The notes under the pieces were generated by a model that did not search any database, was not told where the DNA came from, and saw only the letters and a list, made by a program, of their open reading frames with translations. From Cytobacillus sp. S13-E01 (GTDB lineage Bacteria; Bacillota; Bacilli; Bacillales; Bacillaceae_L), in contig NZ_JARFVC010000008.1 of NCBI RefSeq assembly GCF_029193815.1, positions 1 through 64,000 of the forward strand: a DNA stretch of 64,000 nucleotides. The letters run 5' to 3'. Positions 43,661 through 58,287 of the stretch are shown piece by piece. Positions within the stretch are counted from its first letter, which is position 1. Each line of letters starts with the position of its first letter. A program made the position numbers and the translations under genes.

Positions 43661-44760
43661 TAACCATCAACCTCCCCAAGTACAATATCAATTGCACCTA
43701 AGATAGTAATTAAGTTTGCCATATTCTCACCTTTAAGAAGTTTTGGGAGAATTTGAAGATTGTAGAATGACGGACGACGGAATTTTAAACGGTACGGTTC
43801 TTTTTTCCCGTCACTAGCTATGTAGCATCCAATTTCACCACGAGGCGATTCAATGCGGACAAAGCCTTCACCTTTTGGCACCTTAATGATTTTTGGAACC
43901 TTTGCCATGATTTCGCCTTCTTTAGGGAACTGCTCTACTGCTTGCTCAATAATCTTCAATGATTCAACAATTTCAGCCATGCGGACTTCATAACGCGCCC
44001 AGGCATCGCCACCGTCACGAACTGGCACATCAAAATCAAATCGGTCATAAATGGAGTATGGCTCATCTTTTCGTAGATCCCATTTCACACCTGTACAACG
44101 GAGGTTTGCTCCACTTAAAGAATACGCAATTGCATCTTCCTTCGTATATCTACCGATTCCTTTAACACGGTTCATGAAGATTTCATTTCCTGTTACAAGC
44201 TCGTGGTAGCCTTTTAACTGTTCTCTCATATAAGGAACAAACTCTTCTACCTTTTCAATCCAGCCTTCTGGAGCATCCCATTTCACTCCGCCTACACGCA
44301 TGTAGTTGAAGGTTAAACGAGCCCCTGAAAGTTCATTTAATAGGTTAATAATCATTTCACGCTCTCTAAATGCATAAAGGAATGGGCTTACCGCTCCTAT
44401 ATCCAAGAGGTACGTTCCCCACCAAACTAGGTGACTAGCAACCCTACCTAATTCCATCGCAAGGACACGTAAATACTCGGCGCGATCTGGAATTTCAAGA
44501 CCCATCATGGTTTCAACACCATGAACAAGTACATAGTTGTTTGTCATAGCTGAAAGATAGTCCATCCGGTCTGTATAAGGAATGATCTGTGTATATTGCA
44601 GATCTTCTGCTAGTTTTTCAGTTCCGCGGTGAAGGTAACCTATAACTGGTGTAGCTTCTGTAATTGTTTCGCCATCAATTTTGACGACTAATCGGAACAC
44701 TCCATGTGTACTTGGATGTTGCGGTCCGACGTTAAGGAGCATTTCTTCTGTACGAATCAT
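43660..44760 (-). CDS. nuoD: Complex I subunit NuoD
   Basis: 366 residues, a lone NuoD (not fused to NuoC). Signatures GPQHPSTHGVFRLVV with the quinone-contacting His, LHRGTEKLAEDLQYTQIIPYTDRMDY, and the C-terminal LGEVDG with terminal Asp. It forms the quinone pocket with NuoB. Directly follows nuoC by three bases. Confidence 0.95.
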   Translation of the reverse strand: MIRTEEMLLNVGPQHPSTHGVFRLVVKIDGETITEATPVIGYLHRGTEKLAEDLQYTQIIPYTDRMDYLSAMTNNYVLVHGVETMMGLEIPDRAEYLRVLAMELGRVASHLVWWGTYLLDIGAVSPFLYAFREREMIINLLNELSGARLTFNYMRVGGVKWDAPEGWIEKVEEFVPYMREQLKGYHELVTGNEIFMNRVKGIGRYTKEDAIAYSLSGANLRCTGVKWDLRKDEPYSIYDRFDFDVPVRDGGDAWARYEVRMAEIVESLKIIEQAVEQFPKEGEIMAKVPKIIKVPKGEGFVRIESPRGEIGCYIASDGKKEPYRLKFRRPSFYNLQILPKLLKGENMANLITILGAIDIVLGEVDG

Positions 44761-44763
44761 ATG

Positions 44764-45963
44764 CTACACCTCCACATCGTAAGGTTCATAGTCTTTTCTT
44801 AGTGGGTATCCTACCCAGTCTTCCGGTAACATGATTCGAGTTAAATCTGGATGTCCAGTAAACTTAATTCCTAATAGATCAAACGCTTCTCGCTCAGGCC
44901 AGTTTGCACCTTCCCAAAGCGGTTGCAATGATTCTATCACAGGTTGGTCACGGTCAATCTTGACCTTTAACGCTACAGATTGTCTATTTTTAAATGAGAA
45001 TAGATGAACATAGATTTCCATATGAGTTTCAAAGTCTGAGCCATGTAACTCAGAAACATAATCAAAGCTTAATTGCTCGTTAAATTTTAAAAATTGAGCA
45101 ACCTTGAAATATGTATCGGCTTTTGCAATCAATGTAGGAACATCTTTAGATAATGGATTAATATATGAATCTTCCAAAACGTCAGCACCAATATGCTCAG
45201 AAATTACCTTCACATATTTATCTAAATATGGCTGATTTGGTGACGGTTTCTTCTCTTCATCATGAGTGTCAGCTTGGTCATTTCCAGCACCTGCTGCTTT
45301 CGCTTTTGCTGCTGCCGCCGCTTTGGCCTTCGCTACTGCAATAGCCTTTGCTTTTTCTTTTGCCAGATCATCAGCTGATCCATCTCCACCAGCTGCCGCC
45401 TTAGCCTTTGCCGCCGCTGCTGCTTTCGCCTTTGCTACTGCAACTGCTTTTGCTTTTGCCTTCGCTAGATCATCATCAGATCCGCCGTCAGTTGCTCCTG
45501 CAGCTTCTGCTGCTTTTTGCTTCGCTAGTGCCGCCGCCTTCGCTTTTGCTGCTGCAACCGCTTTGGCTTTCGCCTTAGCTAAGTCATCATCCGCATCTCC
45601 AGCTGATTCTCCAGCACCTTCTGACGCTTTTTGCTTCGCTAGTGCTGCCGCTTTTGCTTTTGCCGCTGCTGCTGCTTTCGCTTTAGCCTTCGCTACATCA
45701 TCATCCGCATCTCCAGCTGATTCTCGAGCACCTTCTGACGCTTTTTGTTTTGCTAATGCTGCCGCTTTTGCTTTCGCCGCTGCTGCTGCTTTCTTTTTCG
45801 CTAATTCTTTATCGTCTTCACTCGGACCAGTGCTCGCGTCAGCTTTATTACTGTCTTGTGCAGCTACTGCGGCATTACGTTCCTCTAACTTTTTTCGAGC
45901 TAGTTCCTTTGCACGCTCAGCTGCTTCACGCTTTTGCTGGTCTAAATCTTTCCCTTCGCTCAC
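44764..45963 (-). CDS. nuoC: Complex I subunit NuoC with a long Lys/Ala repeat extension
   Basis: 399 residues, more than twice the length of the core. Residues about 246-399 are the 30-kDa subunit (DYVSELHGSDFETHMEIYVH, WPEREAFDLLGIKFTGHPDLTRIMLPEDW). Residues 1-245 are a low-complexity domain of five modules of about 34-38 residues, each an AKAKAAAAAKAKAAALAKQ-like helix with an acidic/Gly linker (SAGDADDD). Extended, Ala/Lys-rich NuoC occurs in other Bacillus complex I operons as far as I recall, with variable length. The extension may be a helical arm on the cytoplasmic side replacing missing NuoEFG contacts, which is speculation. Confidence 0.9.
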   Translation of the reverse strand: MSEGKDLDQQKREAAERAKELARKKLEERNAAVAAQDSNKADASTGPSEDDKELAKKKAAAAAKAKAAALAKQKASEGARESAGDADDDVAKAKAKAAAAAKAKAAALAKQKASEGAGESAGDADDDLAKAKAKAVAAAKAKAAALAKQKAAEAAGATDGGSDDDLAKAKAKAVAVAKAKAAAAAKAKAAAGGDGSADDLAKEKAKAIAVAKAKAAAAAKAKAAGAGNDQADTHDEEKKPSPNQPYLDKYVKVISEHIGADVLEDSYINPLSKDVPTLIAKADTYFKVAQFLKFNEQLSFDYVSELHGSDFETHMEIYVHLFSFKNRQSVALKVKIDRDQPVIESLQPLWEGANWPEREAFDLLGIKFTGHPDLTRIMLPEDWVGYPLRKDYEPYDVEV

Positions 45964-45965
45964 GA

Positions 45966-46478
45966 CTAAATCACCTTCTTCCCAGTCTTAGCTTCGTAGC
46001 GAATCTTTTCTCTTAATTTATTTATTCCATATATAAGTGCAGCTGGGTTTGGCGGACAACCTGGAATATAAACATCTACAGGTACAATTTGGTCTACCCC
46101 TTTTACAACCGCATATGATTTTACATACGGACCGCCTGCTGTAGCACAGGATCCCATCGCAATAACCCATTTCGGTTCTGGCATTTGATCATAAAGACGC
46201 TTTAAAACAGGTGCCATCTTCTTAGTCACTGTCCCAGAAACGATCATGCAATCTGACTGACGTGGTGATGTACGGAAAAACGAACCGAAACGATCCAAGT
46301 CATAATGAGAAGAACCTACACCCATCATCTCAATTGCACAGCAAGCAAGACCAAACGTTAACGGCCACATTGAATTACTTCGAGCCCATCCCTTCACTTG
46401 CTCAAGTGTTGTCATGAAAACATTACGCTGTAGCTCTTCCATCTCTTCAGGAGTGATATTATCCAATTTTAAATCCAT
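45966..46478 (-). CDS. nuoB: Complex I subunit NuoB (cluster N2)
   Basis: 170 residues from the ATG at 46478, chosen because AAGGTG precedes it; a frame seven codons longer lies inside nuoA. Cluster N2 ligands: the tandem Cys pair in [10 protein letters not shown], then GSCATAG and PGCPPNP. N2 donates electrons to quinone. It overlaps nuoA by ten bases. Confidence 0.95.
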   Translation of the reverse strand: MDLKLDNITPEEMEELQRNVFMTTLEQVKGWARSNSMWPLTFGLACCAIEMMGVGSSHYDLDRFGSFFRTSPRQSDCMIVSGTVTKKMAPVLKRLYDQMPEPKWVIAMGSCATAGGPYVKSYAVVKGVDQIVPVDVYIPGCPPNPAALIYGINKLREKIRYEAKTGKKVI

Positions 46479-46843
46479 TTTAACACCTTCTTCTTCCATG
46501 CATAAACTAATCCTAGAAGCAACATCAATACAAAGATTAACATCTCAATAAGTGCCACAATACCTAGTTTCTCATAAGCAACAGCCCACGGATATAAAAA
46601 GACTGTCTCCACATCAAAAATAACAAACATAAGTGCAAAAATATAATAACGTACATTAAACTGTACCCTTGAATCATGGAATGGCTCAATCCCACTCTCA
46701 TACGTTGTCTGTTTCGCTTCACTTGGCGCATGCGGCCTCAAAAAACGACCTGCAGTCAACGCAACAACCGGTAAAAGGATACCTAAACACAAGAAGACAA
46801 CCACAATCAAGTAATTGTTCAAATACTGATTAAGTAAATCCAT
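46469..46843 (-). CDS. nuoA: Complex I subunit NuoA
   Basis: 124 residues, three membrane segments; [20 protein letters not shown] and [24 protein letters not shown] are family signatures. First gene of the operon, start ATG after GGAGGGGGCTGC. A sigma-A promoter is seen 64-92 bases upstream. Confidence 0.95.
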   Translation of the reverse strand: MDLLNQYLNNYLIVVVFLCLGILLPVVALTAGRFLRPHAPSEAKQTTYESGIEPFHDSRVQFNVRYYIFALMFVIFDVETVFLYPWAVAYEKLGIVALIEMLIFVLMLLLGLVYAWKKKVLKWI

Positions 46844-46906
46844 GCAGCCCCCTCCAACATCATAAAAATTTTAAACCACCATAACTTGAAAATTGTAACC
46901 GATAAC

Positions 46907-46935
46907 ATTATACCACCTACCAATATAAGTGTCGA
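46907..46935 (-). promoter_or_regulatory. Sigma-A promoter of the nuo operon
   Basis: Minus strand TCGACA (46930-46935), exactly 17 bases, TATAAT (46907-46912). The -10 is perfect and the -35 has one mismatch. The -35 box lies within the terminal inverted repeat (46925-46935) of the structured element described next. Confidence 0.75.
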
Positions 46936-47136
46936 CACATCCCATTTCTATACATCAGGAATTTCCCTCTCCAAGCCAAGAAATAAAAGCGCAAAAGAAA
47001 ATGCTCGCATTTTCAGGGGCGCTTTTATTTCTTGGCTTGTTTTCAGCGAAGCTGAAAATGAGGAAACGCAAGTTTCCTAAGGAGAGGGAAATTCCGCCCA
47101 TGTACAAAAATGCAAACCCTCTATATCGACACTTAT
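46925..47136. repeat. Structured 212-bp element, full copy
   Basis: Nested pairs close the element: ATAAGTGTCGA (46925-46935) with TCGACACTTAT (47126-47136), CATTT with AAATG, TACAT with ATGTA, and GGAATTTCCCTCTCC (46958-46972) with its perfect complement at 47081-47095. Inside are three hairpins: a 20-bp stem (46973-46992 with 47019-47038) topped by GAAAATGC/GCATTTTC; TTTTCAGC-GAA-GCTGAAAA (47040-47058); and AGGAAAC-GCAA-GTTTCCT (47061-47078). The GNRA loop GCAA belongs to the plus strand. No ORF here has a ribosome binding site. Confidence 0.8.
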
Positions 47137-47150
47137 TACCCCCACCCCTA

Positions 47151-47174
47151 GCTAGATTGCGCAAGCAATCTAGC
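47151..47174. repeat. Linker hairpin with GCAA loop
   Basis: GCTAGATTGC-GCAA-GCAATCTAGC, a perfect 10-bp stem. It joins the full element to the second copy and recurs at 47356-47377. Confidence 0.7.
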
Positions 47175-47187
47175 GTACCAATACCCT

Positions 47188-47340
47188 AAATAAAAGCACA
47201 AGAAATGTTTGCATTTACGAGGGCGCTTTTATTTCTTGGCTTGTTTTCAGCGAAGCTGAAAATGAGGAAACGACAGTTTCCTAAAGAGAGGGAAATTCCG
47301 CCCATGTACAAAAATGCAAACCCTCTATATCGACACTTAT
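47188..47340. repeat. Structured element, second copy lacking the left arm
   Basis: Repeats about 150 bases of the full copy from its first internal hairpin (AAATAAAAGC, 47188-47197, with GCTTTTATTT) to TCGACACTTAT (47330-47340). The second hairpin is identical; the third has loop GACA instead of GCAA; the outer left arm is absent. A linker hairpin follows at 47356-47377. Confidence 0.8.
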
Positions 47341-47392
47341 TACCCCCACCCCTACCTAGATTGCGCAAGCAATCTAGCGTACCCAAAACCCT

Positions 47393-47546
47393 AAATAAAA
47401 GCACAAGAAATGTTTGCATTTACGAGGGCGCTTTTATTTCTTGGCTTGTTTTCAGCGAAGCTGAAAACTTAGGAAACGCAAGTTTCCTAAAGAGAGGGAA
47501 ATTCCGCCCATATACAGAAACGCAAACCCTCTATATCGACACTTAT
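47393..47546. repeat. Structured element, third copy lacking the left arm
   Basis: Same layout as the second copy, about 206 bases further on. Its third hairpin is longer, TTAGGAAAC-GCAA-GTTTCCTAA (9 bp), with both sides changed together relative to copies 1 and 2 (paired extension). Confidence 0.8.
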
Positions 47547-47904
47547 TACCATTGTTTACCTAAGGAAAACTATTAAGGGCAGTGTAAAACCGAATTCTGA
47601 AATGTGTGAACAAGTAAAAGAACCGAAGGTTTCACCAAAAGATTACAACAAGATAATAGCCATAAGTTTGAACTAAATTAGTAAGCATCCTATACAATCT
47701 TCTACAAAACACCCCACAACACTACCATTTCTTACCCAATGATTGAACTTTACCATTAATTACACACTGTAAAATTTAATAAAAAACAGCAAAAGTTGCA
47801 ATGATAATTGTCACACTTTGTCGTTATTAATCATCTAAACTAGTATTCTCGTAGATTCTTCCTTAAACATTGCACTCAAAAATTATTTCCTAAAATACCA
47901 TCTA
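47547..47904. other. AT-rich intergenic stretch
   Basis: No gene, RNA or repeat that I can support. A 24-codon frame beginning near 47601 lacks a ribosome binding site. Confidence 0.4.
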
Positions 47905-48456
47905 TTATTTCCCACGAAAGGATAGTCTGTGAAAAGTGACAATCTCCTTGAATATTTCTTCTCCCTCAATCGATTGATCCTTGTTATCGTTCAACACCAA
48001 ATACATGGCCCTATATTTTTCAGCAACCCATCTATAATGATGGATATAATCAGTCAAAGTAAACCCACTTTTTCCCCAAAATAGTACTAGACCATCGTAC
48101 ATTTTACATTCGTCATATTCAACTTCAATAATAATCCTATCATAAAGCTTTTCTTTTAAAGACCATTCTATATGATACTCAACGAGCTTTTGACCAGCAC
48201 CGTGGTTACGATACTCTTCATCAACAGCTAAATAATCAATTACAAGTGAACGAGATTCTTTCACTGCTCCTGTAATTGCCATGGCAGCAACCTTAGAATC
48301 GTCAAAAAGTACATGTAGGACACATAATTCTTGAGCAAACATATTTTTAATGATTTTTTCACTCTTTGCCCCTTTATCTCCAAACGCTTCAGTATATACA
48401 GTCTTTACTCGATTCCAAAGCCTTTCATCCCAATGGTCTATTGATTTAAACTCCAT
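47905..48456 (-). CDS. GNAT-family acetyltransferase
   Basis: 183 residues. A GNAT fold with motif A LAVDEEYRNHGAGQKLVEYH (acetyl-CoA pyrophosphate loop R-N-H-G-A-G) and a C-terminal strand-helix GLVLFWGKSGFTLTDYIHHY. It would transfer an acetyl group from acetyl-CoA to an amine; substrate unknown. ATG with GGAGTGAATATCAGCT upstream. A stand-alone gene between the repeat cluster and a second, broken GNAT gene on the other strand, to which it is not closely similar. Confidence 0.8.
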   Translation of the reverse strand: MEFKSIDHWDERLWNRVKTVYTEAFGDKGAKSEKIIKNMFAQELCVLHVLFDDSKVAAMAITGAVKESRSLVIDYLAVDEEYRNHGAGQKLVEYHIEWSLKEKLYDRIIIEVEYDECKMYDGLVLFWGKSGFTLTDYIHHYRWVAEKYRAMYLVLNDNKDQSIEGEEIFKEIVTFHRLSFRGK

Positions 48457-48651
48457 AGCTGATATTCACTCCAGTAAAATTCATGATTATAGTAATAGCT
48501 TATCTAAACGATAGAAAATCTAAAGAAGGGTTTAATCATTTATGTCGAATACATTTTTATACTAGTCATTTGGAGGAAATGTATGGGATTACTATTTTAT
48601 TGATACTAAAGATGAAGTCTGACTGTAAATTATGAAAGGGGTCTCAAATAT

Positions 48652-49050
48652 ATGATTTATACAACTTCTCTTAAAGGTATTACACCAGACATGTTAGCTG
48701 GTTTATTTGATGGTTGGCTAAATCCACCATCTGCAATTAAGCATTTAGAGTTATTAAAAAAATAGTTATAAGGTTGTAGTTGCTGTTGAAAATGGTAAAG
48801 TAGTTGGTTTCATCAACGCAATTAGTGATGGTGTCTTAACAGCGTACATCCCTCTGCTTGAGGTTCTACCAGACTATAAGAATAAGGAATTGGTAGACAA
48901 CTAGTTAACAAGATGCTAGAGGAACTCCATGATATGTACATGGTAGACTTAATGTGTGATGAAGTACTCCAGCCATATTATGAAAAACTCGGTATGATAA
49001 GAGCTAAAGGTATGATCGTTCACAATTACAAGTTTCAATCGGGACGCTAA
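48652..49050 (+). pseudogene. GNAT acetyltransferase with two single-base frameshifts
   Basis: Starts MIYTTSLKGITPDMLAGLFD after AAAGGGG. A stop after HLELLKK comes from one extra or missing A in a seven-A run near 48760; the shifted frame continues NSYKVVVAVENGKVVGFINA and IPLLEVLPDYKNK. A second shift near 48891 (one G lost from GGGAATTGG) restores GIGRQLVNKMLEELHDMYMV and YYEKLGMIRAKGMIVHNYKF, and the stop at 49048-49050. With both shifts mended it is a 130-residue GNAT with a good motif A. Both lesions are in homopolymers, so sequencing error must be considered. Confidence 0.75.
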
Positions 49051-49061
49051 TATATAATAGA

Positions 49062-49085
49062 AAAGAACTCGCTCCTGAGTTCTTT
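49062..49085. terminator. Bidirectional terminator
   Basis: AAAGAACTC/GAGTTCTTT stem with T-run TTTTTT on the plus side and A-run on the minus side, between the convergent GNAT pseudogene and the GalT-like gene. Confidence 0.85.
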
Positions 49086-49092
49086 TTTAGTT

Positions 49093-49860
49093 TTAACTAT
49101 TAAAATATAGATCATTTATCCTTTTAGCAACTTCATTTATATTACCTGCAACTTGGGGTATTGAATAACCGACAAACAAGGGTGATGTAGCAAAACGAGG
49201 AATCACTTTGACCTGAATTTTATCACCTGGATTATAGAAAAATATATTATAACTTTTACATCTCACATTAAAATGATTCATGACAAAATGGGCAGCTGTT
49301 TGGATATAATCGGCAAGAATATTCACATCGTCCATATCCTCCAGAGTTATATTAAACTCAAAAAAGCCCATTCTTGGCTGTGTCGATACATTAAAAGCTA
49401 CGGACTTAGATTGTTGAATCAATACTCCTTCGAAGTGTTCATTTATAACTGAAAGTTTATAGTCAACATTCTCTAATCCAACAATCTGCATATGCGAATG
49501 ATGGATCGTTCCCCCTGATAATGGCCCATGGTTTTTAAAAAGAAGGACGGATTTAAATTCACCACTATCAGTCATCTGCATCCAGTGCTTAATCGCAAAC
49601 TGAATTAATTTGTGTAAATGCTCTTTAGGATATGTAGAAAACTCCTGGTCACACTGATCCGTTTCAATGAGTACCGTTTGATAGGTTTCCTTTAAGGTTG
49701 GATACTTGTTCATTAGTAAAATAAGCGGACCATCTTCTTCAATAATATTTTCTAAGTTTTCTCTATCACAAAATGGGCATGCCGTTGATTTGTTAATGAT
49801 GCTTTCTGGCTTCTGTCTTCCAATCGAAAGGTCAAATACTAATGGTGAGATATTATTCAT
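49093..49860 (-). CDS. GalT-like HIT-superfamily protein (DUF4931)
   Basis: 255 residues, ATG with GGGGGTGAAATTAG. N-terminal CPFCDRE (zinc-type Cys pair) and NKYPTLKETYQTVLIET; the active-site region FKNHGPLSGGTIHHSHMQIVG matches the GalT layout NxGxxxGxSxxHxHxQ, with the catalytic His in HSHMQ. It is shorter than true galactose-1-phosphate uridylyltransferase (about 330-350 residues), and there are no gal genes nearby. It probably has nucleotidyltransferase or hydrolase activity on an unknown substrate. Confidence 0.75.
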   Translation of the reverse strand: MNNISPLVFDLSIGRQKPESIINKSTACPFCDRENLENIIEEDGPLILLMNKYPTLKETYQTVLIETDQCDQEFSTYPKEHLHKLIQFAIKHWMQMTDSGEFKSVLLFKNHGPLSGGTIHHSHMQIVGLENVDYKLSVINEHFEGVLIQQSKSVAFNVSTQPRMGFFEFNITLEDMDDVNILADYIQTAAHFVMNHFNVRCKSYNIFFYNPGDKIQVKVIPRFATSPLFVGYSIPQVAGNINEVAKRINDLYFNS

Positions 49861-50011
49861 CTAATTTCACCCCCAATTATCTTAATATGTATTAATTATA
49901 ACCAGTTTATCTAATGAATTGTTAATGATTAGATCAATAAAACTAATAGGAAGCTTAGAAACGCAGTTATTTCAATTGAGAATTCACCAATTAATTACCA
50001 ATTAAATACAT

Positions 50012-50125
50012 TACTCGTCTAGATACGTAATTTACTCGTCTGTTTAAACCTTTACTCGCCTACATGTGATATTTACCAGTCTAAATATGCCTTTTACTCG
50101 CCTAAATGAGGTATTTACTATTCTA
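50012..50125. repeat. 21-bp-spaced array of TTTACTCGTCTA (6 copies)
   Basis: TACTCG at 50012, 50033, 50053, TACCAG at 50074, TACTCG at 50095 and TACTAT at 50116: steps of 21, 20, 21, 21, 21. Core TTTACTCG(T/C)CTA. Intervening bases differ. Confidence 0.85.
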
Positions 50126-50177
50126 AAGGCATTTCCAATGAGAAAGTATGTTACCCCATAGATGTTTCACAATACAA

Positions 50178-50268
50178 TATGTGCTTAAATCCTACATTTA
50201 TGTGCGAGAAAATATAATTTATGTGCGGAAGCAAATCGCTTATGTGCAGAAATCACCGATTTATGTGC
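50178..50268. repeat. 21-bp-spaced array of TTATGTGC (5 copies)
   Basis: TATGTGC at 50178, 50199, 50220, 50241 and 50262, exactly 21 bases apart. A different motif from the adjacent TACTCG array, but with the same period. Together these two arrays fill most of the 500-base gene-free interval between the GalT-like gene and atpC. Confidence 0.88.
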
Positions 50269-50324
50269 AAAATCATACTATCGAAAAAAATAGACTACAC
50301 ACCCCACCCTCAAAAAACAACAAA

Positions 50325-50356
50325 AAGCCTCAAGAGAGTTTCCCCCCTTAAGGCTT
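50325..50356 (-). terminator. atp operon terminator
   Basis: AAGCCTTAAG/CTTGAGGCTT stem with TTTTTGTTGTTTTTT following on the minus strand, right behind the atpC stop. Confidence 0.85.
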
Positions 50357-50362
50357 TCCTTA

Positions 50363-50788
<426 letters not shown>

Positions 50789-50791
50789 TTA

Positions 50792-53112
<2,321 letters not shown>

Positions 53113-53219
53113 TCACCACCTTTTTTTCAAAAAGTCAATCGATTATTGTTATAACCGAATCATATCAAATGTCTATGTCATAATAATCGGCGAAACATGG
53201 TTCGCCGATTGTTCATCTA

Positions 53220-56406
<3,187 letters not shown>

Positions 56407-56456
56407 TCATTATTTTTCGTGTCCAAAAAGTGTCTTTTTGAACAAGGTGTATATTA

Positions 56457-57197
<741 letters not shown>

Positions 57198-57284
57198 TCA
57201 CCTCTCTTCCCAATATGTCCAGTTCAAGTGTCCATTGAAACTGATCAAGTTTCTTGTAAAGGTCACTTTCACTTTTCGGGTTAC

Positions 57285-57650
57285 TTACGAAAGTTTTTGA
57301 AAAAAGAAATCTATCATAATGACAATATAGGATGTCATTAATCCCAACACAACACTAACTAAATGAATCTGATCTGGATACTGTAAGGCAATCACAACAG
57401 CAAGTCCTGCTGAAGCCATCCTTGACAGAGTACCTAACGAACCTACTTTTTTACCTTCTTCAAAGGCTTTATCAAAACGTTTACTTTTCCTAACCATAAC
57501 AAACAGGTTGTACAAACTAATTACAGTCCCTAGAATCAAACCTAGAAATACTGGTTGATACTCAGTAAAGCCAAAGCCAAGTACATAGATGGATAACAGA
57601 GAGAATATGTATTTACGATACCTCGTAAACATTTTCTGGAAATCTTCCAT
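57285..57650 (-). CDS. atpI: ATP synthase subunit I
   Basis: 121 residues, four membrane segments (KYIFSLLSIYVLGFGF, VFLGLILGTVISLYNLFVMV, ASAGLAVVIALQY, VVLGLMTSYIVIMIDF). AtpI helps c-ring assembly and has been linked to Mg2+ handling. It lies between atpZ and atpB. Confidence 0.88.
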   Translation of the reverse strand: MEDFQKMFTRYRKYIFSLLSIYVLGFGFTEYQPVFLGLILGTVISLYNLFVMVRKSKRFDKAFEEGKKVGSLGTLSRMASAGLAVVIALQYPDQIHLVSVVLGLMTSYIVIMIDFFFQKLS

Positions 57651-57653
57651 TTT

Positions 57654-57875
57654 TTAGTCTCCCGAAAAAAAGTGTTGAACTAGTCGGAGCATTCCGTAAA
57701 TCCCAACTGCTAGTCCAAGTAATAGGCCGATAATAAGGAAAAGTGGTTCGGTTTTGATTGTCTGATCCAGCCATCTTCCGAGGAAAATGCCAACGAGTAC
57801 GGAACCTACCAATTGGGACAGGATACCAGACATAAGCGCGATCGCTTGTAAAGGGTGTTTGTGATTTTGACGCAT
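57654..57875 (-). CDS. atpZ: AtpZ-like small membrane protein
   Basis: 73 residues with two membrane helices (ALMSGILSQLVGSVLVGIFLGRWLDQ and FLIIGLLLGLAVGIYGMLRLV). The G-x-x-x-G helix and LDQ match the AtpZ/ATPase_gene1 family. It is the first gene of the operon, three bases before atpI. AtpZ and AtpI together affect Mg2+ uptake and c-ring assembly in Bacillus relatives. Confidence 0.85.
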   Translation of the reverse strand: MRQNHKHPLQAIALMSGILSQLVGSVLVGIFLGRWLDQTIKTEPLFLIIGLLLGLAVGIYGMLRLVQHFFSGD

Positions 57876-58287
57876 TCGCTACGTTCCTCGCTTTTGCGTG
57901 TGAATGGGTTTTAGGGCTGTATTAGAGAGTATAGCTACTAGTCTTAAATGCATAAGTTTACTTGATAGTTTCCAGATACATTAGCCTTGTTTTAGTTATC
58001 AGAAAATACCGAATATAATGGATGATACCGCACTTCGTAGCTCTTTTGAAAACCCTATCATTATACCCTTGACTAGCATACAATAGGCACTTATTAATGT
58101 CAATGCGTTTACAGTGAAAAACATCACAAACAATTTCATTGTTTTTATGGTAATATTTTTGGTTAACAAGGTGGAGGCATTGTAAACTCAATATATATTC
58201 CACCTTGAGAAACCTAGATACAGATGTAACGCTGTAATTTACAAATTCATCATTCACAATTTGTTCACATTTTACTCGCTTTTTCAC
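57876..58287. other. Upstream region of the atp operon
   Basis: A gene-free 412 bases that should hold the atp promoter on the minus strand; I see no convincing -35/-10 pair. A 109-codon frame across it starts without a ribosome binding site and resembles nothing I know. Confidence 0.4.

Noticed and set aside
45266-45991. Ala/Phe-rich 241-residue frame on the plus strand
   Set aside because: Antisense shadow of the Lys/Ala repeat codons of nuoC.
46955-47419. Small frames sharing GGGNKCRYRGFAFLYMGG
   Set aside because: They come from the structured repeat copies and lack ribosome binding sites.
50148-50351. 67-residue frame with IYVRK heptads
   Set aside because: Produced by the 21-bp array (seven codons per period); no ribosome binding site.
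57958-58287. 109-residue frame between the protease and atpZ
   Set aside because: No ribosome binding site at the start, which overlaps the protease gene end, and no recognisable family.
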